Source of the DNA: Flavobacteriales bacterium | Lineage (GTDB): Bacteria; Bacteroidota; Bacteroidia; NS11-12g; UBA9320 | DNA: 64,000 bases | Assembly (NCBI GenBank): GCA_020635395.1 | Contig: JACJZV010000001.1 | Span: forward strand, 310,001 to 374,000 | Direction: 5' to 3' | Shown here: positions 59,025-64,000 of the stretch, piece after piece | Position numbering within the stretch: position 1 is the stretch's first letter | Layout of the letters: each line of letters opens with the position of its first letter | Notes under the pieces: model-generated | Told to the model about the DNA's origin: nothing | What the model saw: only the letters and a program-made list of their open reading frames with translations | Database searches by the model: none | Made by a program: the position numbers and the translations under genes

Positions 59025-59504
59025 TTAACTTGGCTCTACAATGAACAAAGGTTGGTCGTATTCCACCGGTGAGGCATCGTCAACCAAAATTTTAACAATT
59101 TTGCCCGAAATTTCAGACTCAATTTCATTGAACAATTTCATGGCCTCAACAATGCAAAGTGTTTGACCAACTCTTATTTCGTCACCTACCTGCACAAAAG
59201 GTGGTTTGTCGGGCGATGAACTTCGGTAAAACGTGCCAATCATGGGTGATTTTATTTCTACACCTACCACTGCTTCTTCTGCTTTTGGAGCTGATGGGGC
59301 AGGGGCGGCAGCCACAGCAGGTGCCGCAGGTGCTGTAGCAACCTGTGGTATCTGAATTTGAGGAGCAGCGGCAACAGAAACAAACTGGCCTTTACCTGTA
59401 TTTTTTTTGATTTTTATGCTGAAATCTTTGTTGTTAATCTCTAATTGATCAACCTCTGATGCTGAAATCAGTCTTACGAGTTGTTGAATTTCTTTTAAAT
59501 CCAT
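59025..59504 (-). CDS. accB: Biotin carboxyl carrier protein of acetyl-CoA carboxylase
   Basis: Carries biotin between the carboxylase and transferase parts. The 159-residue chain has a short N-terminal domain (LKEIQQLVRLISASEVDQLE), an Ala/Pro-rich linker (about residues 45-75), and a C-terminal biotinyl domain with the target lysine in VEAMKLFNEIESE. Located 43 bases after fabH and before accC, the standard order. Confidence 0.96.
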   Translation of the reverse strand: MDLKEIQQLVRLISASEVDQLEINNKDFSIKIKKNTGKGQFVSVAAAPQIQIPQVATAPAAPAVAAAPAPSAPKAEEAVVGVEIKSPMIGTFYRSSSPDKPPFVQVGDEIRVGQTLCIVEAMKLFNEIESEISGKIVKILVDDASPVEYDQPLFIVEPS

Positions 59505-59547
59505 AATTCAAATTAAGTAAAAAATATTGTAAACCGGAATTATCTTT

Positions 59548-60546
59548 TTAGGAGCCGTTATAGGCCCACTTAATATATATTGCACCCCACGTAAAACCAC
59601 CGCCAAATGCGGCAAGAATTATGTTGTCGCCCTTTCTAAGTTGTTTTTCATAATCCCACAAGCATAATGGTAGCGTGCCAGAAGTAGTGTTTCCATACTT
59701 TTGAATATTTACCATTACTCTCTCGGCCGGCAAGCCCATTCTGTCGGCTGTAGCGTCAATAATCCGTTTGTTTGCTTGGTGCGGAACAAGCCAATTTACG
59801 TCATCGCTGCTCAAATTATTTCTTTGCATGATATCGTAGCTAACTTGAGCCATATTGGTAACGGCAAATTTAAAAACCGTTTTACCTTCTTGGTGCACGT
59901 AGTGCAAACGTTCATCGACAGTTTTGTGGGAGGGTGGCATGGCAGAGCCTCCAGCTTTTTGATGCAAAAACTCAACGCCCGATCCATCAACTTTCAAAAT
60001 GCTGTCCATAATGCCAAACTCTTCTTGGGTTGGTTCTAACAGAACTGCTCCGCAACCGTCGCCAAAAATAATGCAGGTATTTCGGTCTTCATAGTCAATA
60101 ATTGACGACATTTTGTCGGCACCAATTATGACTACTTTTTTATATTGTCCGCTTTCTACAAACCGACGACCAGTCTCCAGTGCAAACATAAATCCGGAGC
60201 AGGCAGCGGCTAAATCGTACCCCCATGCATTGGTTGCTCCTAATTTGTCACAAATAATGTTGGCTGTGGCCGGAAATATTAAATCAGGAGTAACGGACGC
60301 ACAGATAAGTAAATCTATTTCTTTGGCAGATATACCCCTTTTTTTCAAAAGGCCTTCTACTGCAGGAATGGCCATTGCCGAAATTCCTTTACCCTCTCCT
60401 TTAAGGATGTGCCTAGTTTCTATTCCTGTTCTGGCACGAATCCATTCATCGGTGGTGTCAACAATTTTCTCTAAATCGAAGTTGGTTACAACGTCTTCCG
60501 GAACATATCCGTTAACTGCCGTAATTGCCGCTCGTAGTTTACTCAT
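59548..60546 (-). CDS. fabH: Beta-ketoacyl-ACP synthase III
   Basis: Starts fatty-acid chains by condensing an acyl-CoA with malonyl-ACP. The catalytic triad is visible: Cys116 in DLAAACSGFMFAL, His in VPHQANKRIID, and Asn in KYGNTTSGTLPL. Length 332 is normal. It follows plsX by 33 bases. Position between plsX and accB links phospholipid and fatty-acid initiation. Confidence 0.97.
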   Translation of the reverse strand: MSKLRAAITAVNGYVPEDVVTNFDLEKIVDTTDEWIRARTGIETRHILKGEGKGISAMAIPAVEGLLKKRGISAKEIDLLICASVTPDLIFPATANIICDKLGATNAWGYDLAAACSGFMFALETGRRFVESGQYKKVVIIGADKMSSIIDYEDRNTCIIFGDGCGAVLLEPTQEEFGIMDSILKVDGSGVEFLHQKAGGSAMPPSHKTVDERLHYVHQEGKTVFKFAVTNMAQVSYDIMQRNNLSSDDVNWLVPHQANKRIIDATADRMGLPAERVMVNIQKYGNTTSGTLPLCLWDYEKQLRKGDNIILAAFGGGFTWGAIYIKWAYNGS

Positions 60547-60579
60547 TGCAAATTTTTAAGTCGGTAAAAATAGTAGAAA

Positions 60580-61515
60580 TTAAAGAGATGCCTTTATTTT
60601 TTGAATTAAGTTGGATAAAACAACTTGTTTTGTTAACCGAATCATGTTCACAAATGTATTGGCTTTGCTGATGCCGTGTCCGATAATAACAGGCTTGTTT
60701 ACGCCCAATATTGCTGTTCCGCCATACATCTCAAAGTTGAAACGGTCGAGAAACTCATCGTTTATACCTCTCTTTTTTAATTGATAGAAAAATCCCTCAC
60801 AGGTTTTTAGCACAATATTTCCAGTAAAGCCATCGCAAACAATTACATCGGCAATGTCAGAAAATAAATCTCTACCTTCTACATTGCCAATAAAGTGGAT
60901 GTTTTTTGTGTCTTCAAGCATGGGGTATGCAGCCTGATTCACAAGATTTCCTTTTTCTTTTTCTTCGCCAATGCTTAAAAGGCCAACCTTGGGTTGCTCT
61001 ATACCCAAAACATGTTTTGCATATAGTGAACCTAAAACGGCAAATTGTGCCAAAACATCTGGTTTCACATCTGCATTTGCACCAACGTCGAGCATCAACC
61101 CACTGGTGCCATCGGTTTTGGGAACCAATGTGGTTAATGAGGGTCTTAAAATACCTTCAATTGCCTTAACCGTGTAAAGAGCCCCAACCATCATGGCTCC
61201 TGTGTTTCCAGCTCCTGCAAAACCGTCAATCTGACCTTCGGCCAGCATTTTTAGGCCGATATTTATGCTTGAATTTCGTTTTTGCGAAATGGCACGTGTA
61301 GGATGCTCCCCCATACCGATAACCTCGGTGCTGGGTATAATCGACCACCGACCATTGTTTTCAACACCAGAAAGGCGTTTTTCCAACTCTGGTTGGTCGC
61401 CAATTAAAACAAAATGTACCTCACTTAGGTCGTCCTGCTGCATAGCAGAAATAACCCCACGAATTACTTGCTCGGGGGCAAAGTCTCCCCCCATTGCGTC
61501 AAGTCCTATTCTCAT
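60580..61515 (-). CDS. plsX: Phosphate acyltransferase
   Basis: Makes acyl-phosphate from acyl-ACP for phosphatidic-acid synthesis at the membrane. Signature segments are MRIGLDAMGGDFAPEQVIRG, GFAGAGNTGAMMVGA, and VCDGFTGNIVLKTCEG. Length 311 is normal. It lies 24 bases after rpmF; the rpmF-plsX-fabH order is widely conserved in bacteria. Confidence 0.97.
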   Translation of the reverse strand: MRIGLDAMGGDFAPEQVIRGVISAMQQDDLSEVHFVLIGDQPELEKRLSGVENNGRWSIIPSTEVIGMGEHPTRAISQKRNSSINIGLKMLAEGQIDGFAGAGNTGAMMVGALYTVKAIEGILRPSLTTLVPKTDGTSGLMLDVGANADVKPDVLAQFAVLGSLYAKHVLGIEQPKVGLLSIGEEKEKGNLVNQAAYPMLEDTKNIHFIGNVEGRDLFSDIADVIVCDGFTGNIVLKTCEGFFYQLKKRGINDEFLDRFNFEMYGGTAILGVNKPVIIGHGISKANTFVNMIRLTKQVVLSNLIQKIKASL

Positions 61516-61539
61516 TTAGGCCGTATGACTGCTAATAGA

Positions 61540-61725
61540 TTAAGCTTCGCTGCTAACTTCTAAAACCTGTTTTCCTCGGTACATTCCGGTTTCCAAATTC
61601 AATCGATGATATTGAGAAACCTCCCCGGTTTTTGGGTCTTTAATTAATTGCTTGGCAACTAATTTGTCGTGAGTTCTTCGCTTGTCGCGACGGGTTTTCG
61701 AAATCTTACGCTTGGGATGTGCCAT
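61540..61725 (-). CDS. rpmF: Ribosomal protein L32
   Basis: A 61-residue basic ribosomal protein of the large subunit: MAHPKRKISKTRRDKRRTHD, then YHRLNLETGMYRGKQVL. It lacks the zinc-binding cysteines found in some L32 proteins, so it is the zinc-independent form. Starts 6 bases after the DUF177 gene, the classical yceD-rpmF pairing. Confidence 0.97.
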   Translation of the reverse strand: MAHPKRKISKTRRDKRRTHDKLVAKQLIKDPKTGEVSQYHRLNLETGMYRGKQVLEVSSEA

Positions 61726-61731
61726 ATTTTT

Positions 61732-62250
61732 TCAATTTTTAAATATATCTTTTAACTTTTGCCATTCTGGATGATTTTCGTTTCCGGCTGAATCTTCCTT
61801 GAATGACATTTTTTTAATTATTTCTTTATCACATTCTTTTCTATTGAGCGAATCTTTGCAAACCACTTTTATTGGAATTGAAAGTACAACAAAATCATAC
61901 AGATGAGTTGTTAAATCAATTTCGTGGGCATCTAAAGGAAGCCAAACAATTTCGGCCTCGTCTTCTTCTGGCGAAGAACTCATTTTAACCAACAAGGTTT
62001 GACTTGATTTTATCGGATATTGGATTGTTGAAAGACAAACATCACATTCTTTTTCAACCCATCCTTTCAAATCAAATTTGAGTTGTAGGTGGTTAACAAA
62101 ACGCTCAAACTCTAAAAGAACAACCACGTTTGCATTGGTAATAAGGCTGCCATCAATAAATTTAAAGAAAGAATCTGTGAGATGATACTCAAATTGATGC
62201 TTCCCTTCTTTTATGGAGCCAAATTGCAAAACAAAATCTCTTTGCTTCAT
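61732..62250 (-). CDS. DUF177 (YceD) family protein
   Basis: A small protein encoded upstream of rpmF across bacteria; homologues in E. coli and plants are linked to 23S rRNA accumulation. Core pattern: FVLQFGSIKEGKHQFEYHLT, the Cys pair in KECDVCLSTIQYPI, and EDEAEIVWLPLDAHEIDLTTHLYDF, shown here as separate parts (EDEAEIVWLP; DAHEIDLTTHLYDF). The frame opens at 62295, but a perfect -7 element lies at 62274-62281. ATG 62250 matches the family start and gives 172 residues. Confidence 0.9.
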   Translation of the reverse strand: MKQRDFVLQFGSIKEGKHQFEYHLTDSFFKFIDGSLITNANVVVLLEFERFVNHLQLKFDLKGWVEKECDVCLSTIQYPIKSSQTLLVKMSSSPEEDEAEIVWLPLDAHEIDLTTHLYDFVVLSIPIKVVCKDSLNRKECDKEIIKKMSFKEDSAGNENHPEWQKLKDIFKN

Positions 62251-62273
62251 ATCCCTCTTGCAAAAATGGTCGG

Positions 62274-62281
62274 CAAAGGTA
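62274..62281 (-). promoter_or_regulatory. -7 element in front of the DUF177-rpmF-plsX-fabH-acc genes
   Basis: TACCTTTG on the minus strand, a perfect TAnnTTTG, in the gap after pdxA. Predicted start near 62267, about 17 bases before ATG 62250. It could drive the block independently of pdxA. Confidence 0.6.
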
Positions 62282-62306
62282 AAATTATTTGCCAATAAAA
62301 TATAGT

Positions 62307-63389
62307 TTATTTTAGGTTGGGTACTCCAATGCTAAATTTCTCTCTTTTGTGAAATTTGAAGTCTAAAAAATTTTTGTTTATCTCGTTGTAATCAAGACGA
62401 TTACGGAATATTCTTTTCGCCATGAATATGGCATTTACCAACGAATCTGACTTTGCTAAGTTCTTTCCTGCAATGTCAAAAGCGGTGCCATGGTCGGGTG
62501 AGGTTCTCACAATGGGCAGGCCGGCAGTATAATTTACTCCGGTGTCAAATGCCAGCTGTTTAAATGGAATAAGACCTTGATCGTGATACATGGCCAAGAC
62601 CGCATCAAATTGTTCGTTTAGTTTTTTTCCAAAAAAAGCATCGGCGGGGTAAGGACCATAAATCAATTTTCCTTCTCTAATATATTTGTCTATGGTCGGT
62701 TTTATTACTTCCAGTTCTTCGCTGCCAATTAGTCCATTATCTCCGCTGTGAGGGTTTAATCCCAAAACAGCAATTTTGGGTTTATCTATGGCAAAGTCAA
62801 ATTGTAGAGAATGATAGAGTATGTCAATTTTCTTTGACAACAGCTCTTTGGTTATTTTGCTCGAAACTTGCTCAAGTGGTATATGTCCGGTTACTACCCC
62901 TACTCTAAAGCTGTCATTTACCAAAAGCATCATGTAGTCTTCTGTGCCAAAAGTATCGGCCAAAAAGTCGGTGTGCCCTGCATATCTGAAATTTTCAGAA
63001 TGGGTGTTGCTTTTGTCAATAGGCAGTGTAACTATGTTATGAATTTTTCCTTTTTTGATGTCTTCCACCGCAGCCAATAAAGACACAATAGCTAACTCAC
63101 CACTTTGTTTGGTGGCTATTCCGGGTGTTGGTATGTAGTCGGAAGGTTCTATTTCAAGGATATTTAGTGTACCCTCTGAGGCATTATCGGCATCTCTTAT
63201 TATTTTATGTTCTACAGATATGGTTTCAAGTAAAGCTTCATAATGGCGGTATGCTGAAATTGGGGAGTAAAGAACGGGAATGCAGTGTTTAAACAACGTA
63301 CCGTTTTCAAATGCTTTAATTAAAATTTCTAAGCCAATTCCGTTCGGGTCGCCAAGGGAAAATCCAAGTTTTGTTTTTTCGAATTCCAA
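62307..63389 (-). CDS. pdxA: 4-hydroxythreonine-4-phosphate dehydrogenase
   Basis: Catalyses an oxidation in the DXP-dependent route to pyridoxal phosphate (vitamin B6). Signature segments: LGFSLGDPNGIGLEILIKAF, IVTLPIDKSNTHSENFRYAG, HTDFLADTF, VLGLNPHSGDNG, and MYHDQGLIPFKQLAFDTGVN with the metal-binding histidines. Length 360 is slightly long. It heads the conserved pdxA-DUF177-rpmF block seen in many Bacteroidota. Confidence 0.96.
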   Translation of the reverse strand: MEFEKTKLGFSLGDPNGIGLEILIKAFENGTLFKHCIPVLYSPISAYRHYEALLETISVEHKIIRDADNASEGTLNILEIEPSDYIPTPGIATKQSGELAIVSLLAAVEDIKKGKIHNIVTLPIDKSNTHSENFRYAGHTDFLADTFGTEDYMMLLVNDSFRVGVVTGHIPLEQVSSKITKELLSKKIDILYHSLQFDFAIDKPKIAVLGLNPHSGDNGLIGSEELEVIKPTIDKYIREGKLIYGPYPADAFFGKKLNEQFDAVLAMYHDQGLIPFKQLAFDTGVNYTAGLPIVRTSPDHGTAFDIAGKNLAKSDSLVNAIFMAKRIFRNRLDYNEINKNFLDFKFHKREKFSIGVPNLK

Positions 63390-63404
63390 AATCTAAAGTT
63401 TTTA

Positions 63405-63412
63405 CAAAAATA
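63405..63412 (-). promoter_or_regulatory. -7 element of pdxA
   Basis: TATTTTTG on the minus strand, a perfect TAnnTTTG. Predicted start near 63398, so the leader would be only about 9 bases. Confidence 0.5.
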
Positions 63413-63544
63413 ACCCTGCAAAAAGAAATATTGCTGACTAAAAACAACTAAAACCAAACGGCGAAACAATTTTCAAACCATACCATCATCTATGCCACCC
63501 CAGAGGGTGCATTGGTATGAAATTATTTGAAGAGTTATGTTCGA

Positions 63545-64000
63545 CTAACTAATGAGTTTTTGGCGGAGCATAAACTCCAATTTTTCGTTAGTCTCAATAA
63601 GGTCAATAACTTCTTGTTGGTTTCTTTTGTCGGCCATGTATTTATCGTAGGCCAAAATCATAGTCTTTTTAACCAAACCTATATCCATAGGTTTGTATAA
63701 GAATTTAAAAATCTGTCCGCGATTTACACTTTCAACAGCAATTTCCAAATCCGAACAACCTGTAAGAAGTATGCGAACAATGGTGGGATGTGTCTTGCTA
63801 AGTGTTTCAAAAAACTCAACTCCGGTAATATGAGGCATCTTGTGGTCACTCAAAACAACGTGTATTTCGTTGCTTTCAATAATAGAATAAGCCTCCTCGA
63901 TGGAGCTGGCAACAAACAAATTAAATTCTCGTCTGAAATTGGCACTGAAAGAAGTTAGATTCTCTTTTTCGTCGTCCAAATAAAGGATTGAAATGTTTTT
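63545..64000 (-). CDS. Response regulator receiver domain protein, 5' end outside the window
   Basis: Partial gene; the frame continues past 64000 (upstream residues KNISILYLDDEKEN). Receiver-domain features: acidic pair in YLDDEKEN, phospho-acceptor Asp in VLSDHKMPHITG, Thr in RILLTGCSD, and Lys in FLYKPMD. After the domain comes a short helical tail (NQQEVIDLIETNEKLEFML) and the stop. In the visible part there is no DNA-binding or enzymatic output domain, so it is either a single-domain regulator or one with its output domain upstream, which would be unusual. Confidence 0.88.
   Translation of the reverse strand, partial: KNISILYLDDEKENLTSFSANFRREFNLFVASSIEEAYSIIESNEIHVVLSDHKMPHITGVEFFETLSKTHPTIVRILLTGCSDLEIAVESVNRGQIFKFLYKPMDIGLVKKTMILAYDKYMADKRNQQEVIDLIETNEKLEFMLRQKLIS

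Noticed and set aside
63390..63544. Hidden gene or RNA between pdxA and the response regulator
   Set aside because: Apart from the pdxA -7 element nothing structured or coding was found in this short gap.

Overview
The window reads as chromosomal DNA of a member of the Bacteroidota. The evidence is a 287-residue primary sigma factor without region 1.1, many promoters with the phylum's -7 element TAnnTTTG a short distance before start codons, outer-membrane TonB receptors, secretion signals of the type IX system, and families largely confined to the phylum (DUF4270, DUF4836, a half-length starch-synthase-like protein beside panC). The DNA is AT-rich throughout. The order within the phylum cannot be fixed from the sequence alone. 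No tRNA or rRNA gene and no insertion sequence was found.

Layout. 57-9345: a PagL-like outer-membrane deacylase, the primary sigma factor, a DUF4836 lipoprotein with a two-gene FtsX-type ABC transporter, panC diverging from the half-length GlgA homologue, and a DUF4270 lipoprotein whose signal peptide is encoded by a perfect terminator hairpin. 9381-14845: amino-acid and redox metabolism (DAHP synthase, asd, a ferredoxin-reductase fusion, dapF) and an ECF sigma factor with its probable membrane partner. 15064-25304: HtrA protease, a beta-CASP hydrolase, an L,D-transpeptidase/SanA pair, glmS, metK and an M1 aminopeptidase. 25405-30650: an accessory island with a duplicated and broken DUF2071 gene, an ATPase remnant, a HicAB toxin-antitoxin pair with a palindromic operator, and secreted proteins of unknown role. 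30774-39470: a four-gene outer-membrane operon ending in a TonB-dependent receptor. 39589-43887: gcvP and a sulfide:quinone-reductase-like flavoprotein.

43888-44303 has no gene, but its minus strand carries a small CRISPR-like remnant: one complete 36-nt repeat, two partial ones at 65-66 nt period, and a two-hairpin tail ending in a T-run. No cas gene is in the window. After it come a HEAT-like protein, an OmpA-domain protein, two UspA proteins flanking a coiled-coil protein, an Nramp-related transporter lacking the usual metal motifs, and YqgE. 50682-52873 is an ArsR/SRPBCC/VOC/DoxX cluster with a well-formed promoter that contains an inverted repeat. Then come a T9SS-exported beta-helix protein, a TolC homologue, and a deacetylase/glycosyltransferase pair. 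57645-63389 is the pdxA-DUF177-rpmF-plsX-fabH-accB-accC block for the start of fatty-acid synthesis. A response regulator runs off the right edge.

The main points for follow-up are the CRISPR-like remnant, the terminator embedded in the DUF4270 gene, the broken DUF2071 duplication, and the divergent Nramp and GlgA homologues. No complete new defence or biosynthetic system is evident.
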